A stretch of DNA of 6,465 nucleotides from Pseudomonadota bacterium. Lineage in GTDB: Bacteria > Pseudomonadota > Gammaproteobacteria > Burkholderiales > Sulfuriferulaceae. Position numbers and translations under genes: made by a program. Under the pieces are notes generated by a model. That model made no database searches. It was not told the DNA's origin and saw nothing but the letters and a program-made list of their open reading frames with translations. The DNA lies in assembly GCA_021790625.1 (NCBI GenBank), contig JAJYGL010000001.1, forward strand, positions 3,411 through 9,875, in the 5' to 3' direction. Below, one piece after another: positions 1 through 6,465 of the stretch (within the stretch, counting starts at the first letter, position 1; every line of letters starts with the position of its first letter).

Positions 1-10
1 CTGGGGTCAT
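1..10 (-). CDS. Possible start of a further operon gene, cut by the window edge
   Basis: On the minus strand the stop codon of the GntR gene shares its last base with an ATG (TGATG), and the frame then continues as Met-Thr-Pro to the edge of the window. A one-base stop/start overlap is a common arrangement for coupled genes and fits the ATGA overlaps at the other three junctions. Only three codons are visible and there is no clear Shine-Dalgarno sequence, so nothing can be said about the product. It may equally be a chance ATG. Confidence 0.22.
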
Positions 11-681
11 CAAGAGTTTTTGAGTGAGGGGTCTTCAGCGGTTTTAAGCTCGGCGATCAATTGTTCGAACATGCGGCGCAATAGCTGTCCGGCGGTGTGT
101 CCATCTTTATCTTTGAGTGCATGATAGATGGTTTCGTGTGCGTCGACATACTGGGGCAGGCAGTCGATGAGCCATTGCGCCATGAAGTGAATGCGGGAAA
201 TGGTTTGCAGGTTGTCCCATGTTTGCAGGAACAGGCGGTTGCCGGATTGCTCCACGATGCGACGGTGGAAGTGCGCGGCCTGTTGTGTGTAGGAAGCGAT
301 GTCGCGCGCGGTGGCGCTGGTACGCATGTTGTCGATGGTTTGGCGTAAATCTGCCAGCAGTTCATCCGGACAGGGCGTTGCTAGTTGTGCTGCCCGTTCT
401 TCCAGAATGGCACGCAACGCATAAGATTCGGCGATTTCTTCTGTGTTGATGGAACGAACATGCGTGCCGCAGTAGCGTTCGGAAGTCACCATGCCCATGG
501 CTTCCAGTTCGCGCAATGCTTCGCGGATTGGTGTCTGGCTGACCTGAAATTCATGCGCCAGATTGAGTTCGATCAAACGTTCACCACTAGGGTATGCGCC
601 TTCGAGGATACGTTTGAGCAACGTATCGCGAATGTGATCACGCATGCAACGTCGTGTGATGGGTGACGTCAGGGCGCTCAT
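10..681 (-). CDS. GntR-family transcriptional regulator, FadR/FCD subfamily
   Basis: This is a cytoplasmic DNA-binding regulator of 223 residues, a normal length for the FCD (FadR C-terminal domain) branch of GntR. A winged helix-turn-helix spans about residues 12-76, with the family signature at about 47-65 (VSQTPIREALRELEAMGMV). The all-helical FCD ligand domain follows at about 82-212, marked by FHRRIVEQSGN (138-148) and H182 in the HETIYHAL helix. Of the usual metal ligands (Asp, His, His, His), His139 and His182 are present. The Asp position looks like Ala135, and the last His position like Met204 (or Gln207). The start overlaps the stop of the outer-membrane factor gene by ATGA with no clear ribosome site, which suggests translational coupling. 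Met13 is a less likely alternative start. As the last visible gene of an efflux operon it probably controls that operon, most simply as an autorepressor at the palindrome near 6437-6454. FCD regulators usually sense organic acids or sugar acids; the ligand here is unknown. Confidence 0.92.
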   Translation of the reverse strand: MSALTSPITRRCMRDHIRDTLLKRILEGAYPSGERLIELNLAHEFQVSQTPIREALRELEAMGMVTSERYCGTHVRSINTEEIAESYALRAILEERAAQLATPCPDELLADLRQTIDNMRTSATARDIASYTQQAAHFHRRIVEQSGNRLFLQTWDNLQTISRIHFMAQWLIDCLPQYVDAHETIYHALKDKDGHTAGQLLRRMFEQLIAELKTAEDPSLKNS

Positions 682-2102
682 TTTTTATCTGACAACTGTT
701 GGGGGTTCTGCCAGCCACCACCCAGTGCTTTGACCAGCAGGATGCTGGCGTCGATATGATTGAGGTGAATCGCCGTTTGCGTCAGTTGGGCATTGAGCAG
801 GGCGCGTTCGCTGGACAGTACGTCGAACTGGGTGTCGATGCCGCTGACAAGGCGGGTTTGTGTCAAGTCGAGCACGTGTTGTGCAGTTTGCGCTGCTGCA
901 CGGGTGTCGAGGTCTTCATCGCGCAGTTTATGCAAGGCAATCAGTTGGTCTTCGACGTCTTTCCAGGCAGAAAGCACAGTATTCCGGTAGTTGGCCACTG
1001 TCGCTCGCCACTGGGCATGCGCCTGGTCGCTGAGTGCCTGCAGTCGTCCGCCATCGAACAGGTCGAGCGCTGCAGTCGGGCCAAACGACCACAGGCGATT
1101 GGGTGCTGTCATCCAGTTGTTGTAACCGGTATTTTCGTAACCGGTGTTGCCGGAAAGACCGAATACGGGAAAAAAAGCTGCTCGTGCTACGCCGATGTTG
1201 GCATTGGCGGCGATGACCTGTTGTTCGGCGCTGGCGATGTCCGGGCGGCGTTCGAGTAGCGTGGAGGGCAAGTCGGGTGCTGGTTGCAATGGTTTGAGGG
1301 GAGGGGTGCTGCCGTTGACAGGCAGCGTGAATGTATCCGGATTGCTGCCAATGATGAGCGCGATGGCGTGCTCGGTCTGGCTGCGTTGTCGTTGCAGGTC
1401 GGCCAGTTGGGCGCGGGCATTGTCCAGATTGAAAGCGGCTTCGGACAGCGTGATGACGTTCGCTTCACGATGCTGAACCAGAATCTGGGTCAGACGCAGG
1501 TTTTGTTGCCAGTTATCGACCAGCTTTTGATTATCCTGTAATACGGTATCCAATGCGCGCAGATTGGCGTAATCCATGGCAAGTTCTGCCTGAATGGAAA
1601 GCTGTAACGCGGCCAGATCGTCCGCGCTGGCATGTGCCAGCGCGTCGCTGGCAATGACGGCATTCTTGATTGCCCCCCAGAGGTCGATTTCGTAGCTGGC
1701 ATCCAGATTGATGAGGTTGCTCTGGTAACTAGGGTGGTTTTCTACCGGGAATAATGGCGTGTGATTGGAAACGTGGGCATTTTGATGGCTGGCAGCAAGG
1801 CCGACTGTTGGCCATTGTGCTGCGGCCTGGGCACGGGCAATGGCACGCGCTTCATCCAGGCGCGCAATGGCTGCCAGCAGATTCTGGTTGTGGACGGCAG
1901 CAGTCTGTTCCAGCTTGTTCAGTGTGGGGTCGCCCAGCGCTTGCCACCAGTCTGTCCGTAGCGTGGACGGGTGCGTGGGCTGCCAATTTCCTGTTTCGCG
2001 GTAGCTTGTTGCGGTAGGCACAACAGGGCGATGGTAGCTGGGCGCCAGCGAGCAGGCGGCGAGTAACAGACAGGTAAGGGGCAGCAGACGTTGCGAAATC
2101 AT
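678..2102 (-). CDS. Outer-membrane factor lipoprotein of an RND efflux system (NodT/OprM type)
   Basis: This is the trimeric TolC-like channel that carries substrate across the periplasm and outer membrane. The N-terminus is a lipoprotein signal: basic Arg5, hydrophobic 6-14, and lipobox LAAC with the acylated cysteine at 17. Ser18 follows, with no Asp at +2, as expected for outer-membrane sorting. Two outer-membrane-efflux repeats follow, about 58-250 and 278-460. Family landmarks are YEIDLWG (137-143), LPSTLLERRPDIASAEQQ (278-295), ANIGVARAAFFP (301-312), LDLFDGGRL (346-354), AWKDVEDQL (379-387) and a closing ALGGGW (459-464). The 474-residue length is normal for the family. The start overlaps the adaptor stop (ATGA) and the end overlaps the regulator start (ATGA). 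Shine-Dalgarno support is weak, only a GGA about 12 bases upstream, so translation probably depends on coupling. Family assignment is sure; the substrate is not shown by the sequence. Confidence 0.96.
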   Translation of the reverse strand: MISQRLLPLTCLLLAACSLAPSYHRPVVPTATSYRETGNWQPTHPSTLRTDWWQALGDPTLNKLEQTAAVHNQNLLAAIARLDEARAIARAQAAAQWPTVGLAASHQNAHVSNHTPLFPVENHPSYQSNLINLDASYEIDLWGAIKNAVIASDALAHASADDLAALQLSIQAELAMDYANLRALDTVLQDNQKLVDNWQQNLRLTQILVQHREANVITLSEAAFNLDNARAQLADLQRQRSQTEHAIALIIGSNPDTFTLPVNGSTPPLKPLQPAPDLPSTLLERRPDIASAEQQVIAANANIGVARAAFFPVFGLSGNTGYENTGYNNWMTAPNRLWSFGPTAALDLFDGGRLQALSDQAHAQWRATVANYRNTVLSAWKDVEDQLIALHKLRDEDLDTRAAAQTAQHVLDLTQTRLVSGIDTQFDVLSSERALLNAQLTQTAIHLNHIDASILLVKALGGGWQNPQQLSDKK

Positions 2103-3256
2103 GACGATTTGTCCAGCGCATGAACGATGACCGATTGTCCTTCGGTGATGGAGTCGGGCGGGCTGACAATAACGGCTTGTTGCGGACTGAGCCCGGTGAT
2201 AATTTCCAATCGACGGCCAAAGTCGCGCCCTACCAGAACTTTTTGCAAGTGCACTTTGTTGTGTGTGTCAACGGTGGCAATCAGTGTGCCACTGGCGCGA
2301 AAGATGAGGGCATTTGCCGGAACGGTGACGGTGCCAGGGTTGATGAGATGTGAAAAACGGGCTTCGATGAAGTCGCCAGGCAGCAAGCGATCGTCTGGAT
2401 TGTTCAATTGCAGTTCAACCAGTTCGGTGTGGGTGACCGGGTCGATGGCTTTGGCGTGCCGAACCAGTTTTGCCTGCCAGTGTTTGCCCGGATATTGACG
2501 GGTATCGAACATAATGAGGTCGCCAGAATGGATACTGCCGGATTCGTTTTCCGGTATGGGGATGTAGGCGCGCAGGCGATCGATGCTGGCGACGTGAAAT
2601 AGTTCGGTGGCTTTGCCGTTGGCTGAACCACTGTCAATCATGGTACCAATATCGACGTTGCGTACGGTGACGATGCCATCGACTGGCGCGACGATGCGTT
2701 TGTAAACATCCAGCGCGTGCAGGCGTTTCAGGTTGGCTTGTGCCGAGACGAGTGCGGCAGCCTTGGCATTGGCCGCATATTGTTGATTGTCGGCGTCTTG
2801 CTGTGAAATGGTTTTGCTGGGCAGCAGATCGTGATAGCGCTGTGCGGTCAGTTGCGCCAGTTGCGCATCAGCATAGGCGGCTGCGACATCGGCTTTGGCT
2901 TGCGCTTCCTGCTGGTCGAGTTCCGGCGTGCTGATTTCGGCAATTAATTGGCCTTTCTTGACTGGTTGGCCAATATCAACCAACCAGCGTTGCAGATAGC
3001 CGTCGGTGTGAGCATAAATGGGCGTCTCTGTCCACGCCTGTAGTTGTCCGGGTAACACGAGCGGCGGCTCATGGGTTTCCGGGATAGGCAGGACGGTCTC
3101 GACGTAAATGGCGGATTCTTGGGCTGCTTCTTTTTTCAGCGCGGCGCGGGCTTCAAGACGGCTGAATATCCCCCAGCCAGCGATGGCTAACGCCAGCACC
3201 AGAAAAAATATACGCCATAATGGTGAAATGTGGGTGGGCCGGGAAGCGGAAGTCAT
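2099..3256 (-). CDS. Periplasmic adaptor (membrane-fusion protein, HlyD/AcrA type) of an RND efflux pump
   Basis: This 385-residue adaptor joins the RND pump to the outer-membrane channel. A single N-terminal membrane anchor lies at about 13-31 after a basic, cytoplasmic N-terminus. There is no lipobox, so it is anchored by a helix rather than by lipid as in AcrA. Two lipoyl half-motifs (about 78-112, with DGYLQRWLVDIGQPVKKGQL, and about 186-206, with IVAPVDGIVTVRNVDIGT) flank an alpha-helical hairpin rich in Ala and Gln (about 112-178). A beta-barrel (about 220-302) and a membrane-proximal domain (about 308-380, with TVPANAL and VLVGRDFGRRLEIITGL) follow. The hairpin tip matches the R-x3-L-x6-S motif (Arg140, Leu144, Ser151) that AcrA-type adaptors use to dock on TolC-like channels. 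The start is fixed by the ATGA overlap with the pump stop and by an AAAGGA ribosome site seven bases upstream. The overlap with the next gene is also ATGA. Confidence 0.96.
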   Translation of the reverse strand: MTSASRPTHISPLWRIFFLVLALAIAGWGIFSRLEARAALKKEAAQESAIYVETVLPIPETHEPPLVLPGQLQAWTETPIYAHTDGYLQRWLVDIGQPVKKGQLIAEISTPELDQQEAQAKADVAAAYADAQLAQLTAQRYHDLLPSKTISQQDADNQQYAANAKAAALVSAQANLKRLHALDVYKRIVAPVDGIVTVRNVDIGTMIDSGSANGKATELFHVASIDRLRAYIPIPENESGSIHSGDLIMFDTRQYPGKHWQAKLVRHAKAIDPVTHTELVELQLNNPDDRLLPGDFIEARFSHLINPGTVTVPANALIFRASGTLIATVDTHNKVHLQKVLVGRDFGRRLEIITGLSPQQAVIVSPPDSITEGQSVIVHALDKSS

Positions 3257-6200
3257 GTGGAAATCCTTTTGGACAGAGGCATCCGGTTACGAATGATGGT
3301 AAACAGGGCGGGAACCAGAAATAGCGTCGCGGCGGTGGCAAAGATGAGTCCGCCGATGACGGCGCGACCCAAAGGCGCATTTTGCTCGCCACCATCGCCC
3401 AAGCCCAGCGCCATCGGCGTCATGCCGATGATCATGGCCAGTGCTGTCATGATGACGGGGCGCAGACGGGTGTAACCTGCTTCGAGTGCGGCATCATGGG
3501 CAGATTGCCCGGCTGCCATGCGTTCGCGGGCGAAGCTGATGACCAGAATACTGTTGGCGGCGCCGACCCCCATGCACATGATGGCGCCGGTTAACGCCGG
3601 AACGCTTAGTGTGGTGCGGGTGATGAATAGCATCCAGACGATGCCGGCGATGGCGGCAGGTAGCGCGGCAATGATGATGAGCGGGTCGATCCACGATTGA
3701 AAGTTGACGACAATCAGGAGATAAACCAGCACGATGGCACCCAATAATCCCCATTCCAGGCTGGTGAACGAATGTTGCATGGTTTCTACCTGACCACGCA
3801 TCACCACTTGTGTTCCTTTGGGGATTTTGCTGGCGTTGGCCTTGAGAATGTGTTGCATCTGTGCGGCGACGTTACCCATGTCGCTGCCTTGTACGGCGCC
3901 AAAAATATCGATGACAGGTTTGACGTTGTAGTGACTGACGACTTCAGGGCCGCTGCTGCGGTGGAAATTGGCGAGATTGGACAAGATTTGTGGCGGGGCA
4001 GCGGTATTCACCGTGATTGGGGTCTGTGCCAGATCATTCAGGTTTTGCATGCGGTATTGTGGTACTTGCGCGGCAACGTTGTATTGCACGCCATTTTTCA
4101 GGTTGACCCAGAATGTCGGGTTGGTCTGAAAGCTGCCTGATAACGAGGTGAGCAGAGCGCTGGCAACGTCCAGTTCGGTGTACCCTAGCGTCGCTGCCAG
4201 GTCGCGGTTGACGTCGACATTGATTTGCGGGTAATCAAAAACCTGTTGAATATGTAAATCAACGGCGCCTGGCACTTGTTGCAACTGTACGAGCAGTTGA
4301 TTGGCAAATTCACGGTTGGCTGGCAAGTTCATGCCTGAAACCTGAATATCCAGCGGTGCGGGCAGGCCAAAGTTGAGAATCTGGCTCACAATGTCAGCGG
4401 GTAAAAAGGAAAAACTGGTGGTGGGAAAGTCATTGCGCAGAATCTGCCGCAAGTGGCGCACATAGTTGGCAGTGGGCGCATGGCCGGCTTTCAGCGAAAT
4501 GTAAATGTCAGCATCTCCCGGACCGATCGGTGCGGAGGTGCTATAAGAAAGGTTGATACCACTGTAAGGCAACCCGACGACATCGACCATGTTATCGATA
4601 TCGTTGGCGGGAACATGACGCCGAATATCGGCTTCGACTTCATCGCATAGCGCCGTAGTGTCCTCAATACGGGTACCGGGGGCAGCACGCAGGTGGAGTT
4701 TGATTTGTCCGGCATCGACCTGCGGAAAGAAATCTTCACCCAGCCAGGGAAAGAGCAGAAAAGACAGGAAAATAATGGCAAAAAACAGCAGGGCAAAGCG
4801 CTGTGGTCGTTGCAGGGTATTGGTGAGCAGATGTTGGTAACTGGTTCGAAACCGGTCGAATGCCCGCTCAAACCGGCGTTGCAGGTTTACCATTGTATTT
4901 TTGGTGGCTTGTTGCGCTTCGTGGCGGTGCAGCCAATATTTGGCCAGCGTCGGCACCAGTGTGCGCGATAGTATCCAGGAGGCAATCATGGCGAATACCA
5001 CGGCTTCGGCTAGCGGAACAAACAGAAAATGCGCCACGCCGGTGAGCAGAAACATCGGGATGAAAACAATGCAAATCGATAGCGTGGAAACGAGCGATGG
5101 CATGGCAATCTGATGCGCGCCGTCCAGAATGGCTGTTTCGGCATCTTTGCCCTGCTCCAGATGCCAGTTGATGTTTTCGATGGCCACGGTTGCATCATCG
5201 ACCAGAATGCCGACTGCCAGCGCCAAGCCACCCAGCGTCATGATGTTGATGGTTTCCCCCAGCCAGGACAGGATGGTAATGGAGGTCAGGACAGACAGGG
5301 GGATGGAAATGGTGATGATGAGCGTGCTGCGCCAGGAACCGAGAAACAGCAGAATCATCAGGCCGGTAAGTGCTGCCGCAATCAGACCTTCACGGATGAC
5401 GCCATCGATGGCTGCGCGCACGAAAATGGACTGGTCGCTCAGGGCGTGAATACTCATGCCGGCAGGCATGTCGTCACGAATGGACGGCATCAGTTTTTTG
5501 ATGCTGCTGATGATGTTGATGGTCGACGCCGAGCCGGTTTTCAGTACACTCATCAAAATGGCGCGATGGCCATTCACGCGTACCACGTTGGTTTGCGGAG
5601 GGGCGCCATCATATACATGCGCCACATCGCGTAGATGAAGCAATATCCCTCTGTTGTTCCGCAAAGGAATGTCGTTGATGGCATCCATGCTGTTGAAACT
5701 GGCGTTCAGCTTGATGTAATACTCGCGATGGCCGATTTTTTGTGTGCCAGCGGGCAAAATCAGATTCTGATTTCCCAATGCTCGGGTCACGTCATTGGCT
5801 GACAAACCATATGTGCGCAGGGCTTGCGGTTCCAGGTCAATCTGGACTTCACGCATTTGTCCGCCATAAGGGTAGGGTATAGAGGCGCCAGCGACAGTGG
5901 AAAGCTGGGTACGGATGAAATTGTTGCCAAAGTCGAACAACTCGGCCTCGGTCATGCGGGAGCTGTTCAAGGCAAGCTGAATCACCGGCACACTCGATGC
6001 GTTATAGGCCAGAATGAACGGTGGTGTCGTGCCGGGAGGCATCAGGCGTAGCAGCGTTTGCGAAATGGATGTGATTTGCGCAACGGCAAGGTCTTCATTG
6101 ACCTTGGGTTGGAAAAAGTATTTCACCACCGCAATGCCATTGAGGGACTGCGATTCAATGTGCTCGATATCATTGACCGTGGTAGTGGCCACACGTTCGC

Positions 6201-6399
6201 TGAACGACGTGATATGGTTGGCCATGTCCTCCGGCGGAAGTCCGCTGTAATTCCACACCACGGATACCACGGGAATGTTGATGTTGGGCAGAATGTCAAC
6301 CGGAGTGCGCAGGATACTGAACGCGCCCAGCAGAACGATGAGCAACGCCATGACCAGAAAGGTATACGGACGGTGCAGAGCCAGTTTGACAATCCACAT
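3253..6399 (-). CDS. RND-family inner-membrane efflux permease (AcrB/HAE-1-like)
   Basis: This is a proton-driven, trimeric inner-membrane exporter of 1048 residues, essentially AcrB length (1049). The RND plan is complete: TM1 at about 11-30, a large periplasmic loop to about 336, TM2-TM6 between 337 and 488, TM7 at about 534-552, a second periplasmic loop to about 880, and TM8-TM12 between 881 and 1037. TM4 holds the proton-relay pair Asp401-Asp402 in GILVDDATVAIENI. At the TM10 site where AcrB has the relay lysine (Lys940), this protein has Ala948 in GVGAANSILVISFA, and TM10 has no charged residue before Arg958. Other landmarks are RTPVDILPNINIP (31-43), NDIEHIESQSLNG (76-88) and RLRPVIMTALAMIIGMTPMA (978-997). 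It is the first gene of the operon, followed by adaptor and channel (pump-adaptor-channel order, unlike acrAB). The leader before the ATG is pyrimidine-rich with no clear Shine-Dalgarno, but homology begins at the first residues, which supports this start. A drug or hydrophobe substrate is inferred; a metal exporter is unlikely, because the CusA-type methionine pattern was not seen. Confidence 0.96.
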   Translation of the reverse strand: MWIVKLALHRPYTFLVMALLIVLLGAFSILRTPVDILPNINIPVVSVVWNYSGLPPEDMANHITSFSERVATTTVNDIEHIESQSLNGIAVVKYFFQPKVNEDLAVAQITSISQTLLRLMPPGTTPPFILAYNASSVPVIQLALNSSRMTEAELFDFGNNFIRTQLSTVAGASIPYPYGGQMREVQIDLEPQALRTYGLSANDVTRALGNQNLILPAGTQKIGHREYYIKLNASFNSMDAINDIPLRNNRGILLHLRDVAHVYDGAPPQTNVVRVNGHRAILMSVLKTGSASTINIISSIKKLMPSIRDDMPAGMSIHALSDQSIFVRAAIDGVIREGLIAAALTGLMILLFLGSWRSTLIITISIPLSVLTSITILSWLGETINIMTLGGLALAVGILVDDATVAIENINWHLEQGKDAETAILDGAHQIAMPSLVSTLSICIVFIPMFLLTGVAHFLFVPLAEAVVFAMIASWILSRTLVPTLAKYWLHRHEAQQATKNTMVNLQRRFERAFDRFRTSYQHLLTNTLQRPQRFALLFFAIIFLSFLLFPWLGEDFFPQVDAGQIKLHLRAAPGTRIEDTTALCDEVEADIRRHVPANDIDNMVDVVGLPYSGINLSYSTSAPIGPGDADIYISLKAGHAPTANYVRHLRQILRNDFPTTSFSFLPADIVSQILNFGLPAPLDIQVSGMNLPANREFANQLLVQLQQVPGAVDLHIQQVFDYPQINVDVNRDLAATLGYTELDVASALLTSLSGSFQTNPTFWVNLKNGVQYNVAAQVPQYRMQNLNDLAQTPITVNTAAPPQILSNLANFHRSSGPEVVSHYNVKPVIDIFGAVQGSDMGNVAAQMQHILKANASKIPKGTQVVMRGQVETMQHSFTSLEWGLLGAIVLVYLLIVVNFQSWIDPLIIIAALPAAIAGIVWMLFITRTTLSVPALTGAIMCMGVGAANSILVISFARERMAAGQSAHDAALEAGYTRLRPVIMTALAMIIGMTPMALGLGDGGEQNAPLGRAVIGGLIFATAATLFLVPALFTIIRNRMPLSKRIST
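3264..3269 (-). promoter_or_regulatory. Ribosome binding site for the adaptor gene
   Basis: AAAGGA on the minus strand lies seven bases before the adaptor ATG, inside the last codons of the pump gene. It is the only good Shine-Dalgarno sequence in the operon and decides the adaptor start together with the ATGA overlap. Confidence 0.7.
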
Positions 6400-6432
6400 G
6401 ATGAAATGGGTTGGGAGCGAATGAATGTGCGC

Positions 6433-6461
6433 ATTATGGATTATCGATAATCCAAAAACAA
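6433..6461 (-). promoter_or_regulatory. Probable sigma-70-type promoter of the efflux operon
   Basis: On the minus strand a -35-like TTGTTT (6461-6456, 3 of 6 consensus bases) is separated by exactly 17 bases from CATAAT (6438-6433, 5 of 6 bases of the -10 consensus). Transcription would begin near 6426-6428 and give a leader of about 27-29 bases before the pump ATG at 6399. The leader (minus-strand CGCTCCCAACCC region) has no purine-rich ribosome site. The weak -35 is tolerable for a regulated promoter. There is no other visible promoter before the operon, although one could lie beyond the window edge. Confidence 0.55.
6437..6454. promoter_or_regulatory. Perfect 18-bp palindrome, likely repressor operator
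   Basis: TGGATTATCGATAATCCA is identical to its own reverse complement over all 18 bases. It fills the spacer between the proposed -35 and -10 elements and reaches two bases into the -10. A dimeric winged-helix regulator bound here would block RNA polymerase. The only regulator visible in the operon is the GntR/FCD protein, which is the most economical candidate. The sequence does not match the E. coli FadR-type core (TNGTNNNACNA), so the pairing is inference. Because the site is symmetric it could also serve a divergent gene to the right of the window. Confidence 0.6.
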
Positions 6462-6465
6462 GCGT

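Noticed and set aside
699..1259. 186-codon plus-strand open frame opposite the outer-membrane factor gene
   Set aside because: It is antisense to a clearly conserved NodT-type gene, with no family motif in its translation and no promoter or ribosome site seen.
1528..1545. Operator-like GATTATC near TGTAAT
   Set aside because: It resembles half of the 6437-6454 palindrome but is not symmetric, and it lies within the outer-membrane factor coding sequence, away from any junction.
2962..2987. Inverted repeat CTGGTTGG / CCAACCAG with a 10-base loop
   Set aside because: It has perfect 8-base arms but lies inside the conserved lipoyl part of the adaptor coding sequence (WLVDIGQPVKKG), with no U-tract and no gene boundary near, so codon constraint or chance explains it.
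3412..3430. Inverted repeat CATCGGC / GCCGATG with a 5-base loop
   Set aside because: It falls in codons for the conserved TM11 motif GMTPMALG of the pump, and there is no terminator-like T-run or boundary.
5454..5469. Short palindromic CATGCC / GGCATG repeat
   Set aside because: It is explained by the codons of the MPAGM stretch in the pump (residues 311-315) and is too short to be meaningful inside a gene.
5113..5634. 173-codon plus-strand open frame opposite the pump gene
   Set aside because: It is fully antisense to the conserved RND coding region, its translation is low-complexity and rich in Gly, Asp, Gln and His with no recognisable fold, and there is no ribosome site. It is a shadow frame.
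6123..6434. 103-codon minus-strand frame starting inside the promoter -10 region
   Set aside because: It overlaps the start of the pump gene in another frame, its translation is a frame-shifted version of conserved pump sequence, and its ATG would precede the predicted transcript start.
6423..6451. Possible divergent plus-strand promoter using GATAAT (6446-6451)
   Set aside because: GATAAT matches the -10 consensus at five of six bases, but no acceptable -35 lies 16-18 bases upstream. The match arises from the palindrome, and no divergent gene is visible before the edge.

Overview
The window is one compact, minus-strand operon for a tripartite RND multidrug-type efflux system of a Gram-negative bacterium. 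It is read from right to left. A lipoprotein outer-membrane channel of the NodT type and an inner-membrane RND pump require a two-membrane envelope. Protein style (NodT family, FCD-type GntR regulator) and a moderate GC content suggest a proteobacterium, perhaps beta or gamma. The species cannot be named from this sequence.

Layout in transcription order: (1) a short control region at the right edge (6400-6465) with a sigma-70-like promoter whose 17-base spacer lies inside a perfect 18-bp palindrome; (2) an RND permease of 1048 residues (6399-3253); (3) a periplasmic membrane-fusion adaptor of 385 residues (3256-2099); (4) an outer-membrane factor lipoprotein of 474 residues (2102-678); (5) a GntR-family regulator with an FCD ligand domain, 223 residues (681-10). 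Each of the three gene junctions is a 4-base ATGA overlap, so the four genes are probably one transcript with coupled translation. The GntR stop overlaps another ATG by one base (TGATG) at the left edge, so the operon may continue outside the window. There is no intergenic stretch over 300 bases, no RNA gene, no mobile element, no CRISPR and no visible terminator.

Working model: the pump takes substrate from the inner membrane or periplasm using the proton gradient. The adaptor, which carries the R-x3-L-x6-S tip motif of AcrA, bridges to the outer-membrane channel. The regulator, made last from the same message, probably binds the promoter palindrome and represses the operon until a ligand, possibly an organic acid, is sensed. 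The protein families are clear. The operator assignment, ligand and exported substrate are inference. The points most worth a second look are the operator-promoter overlap, the pairing of an FCD regulator with an efflux pump, the absence of the usual TM10 lysine in the pump, and a degraded metal site in the regulator. I saw no clearly new kind of system.
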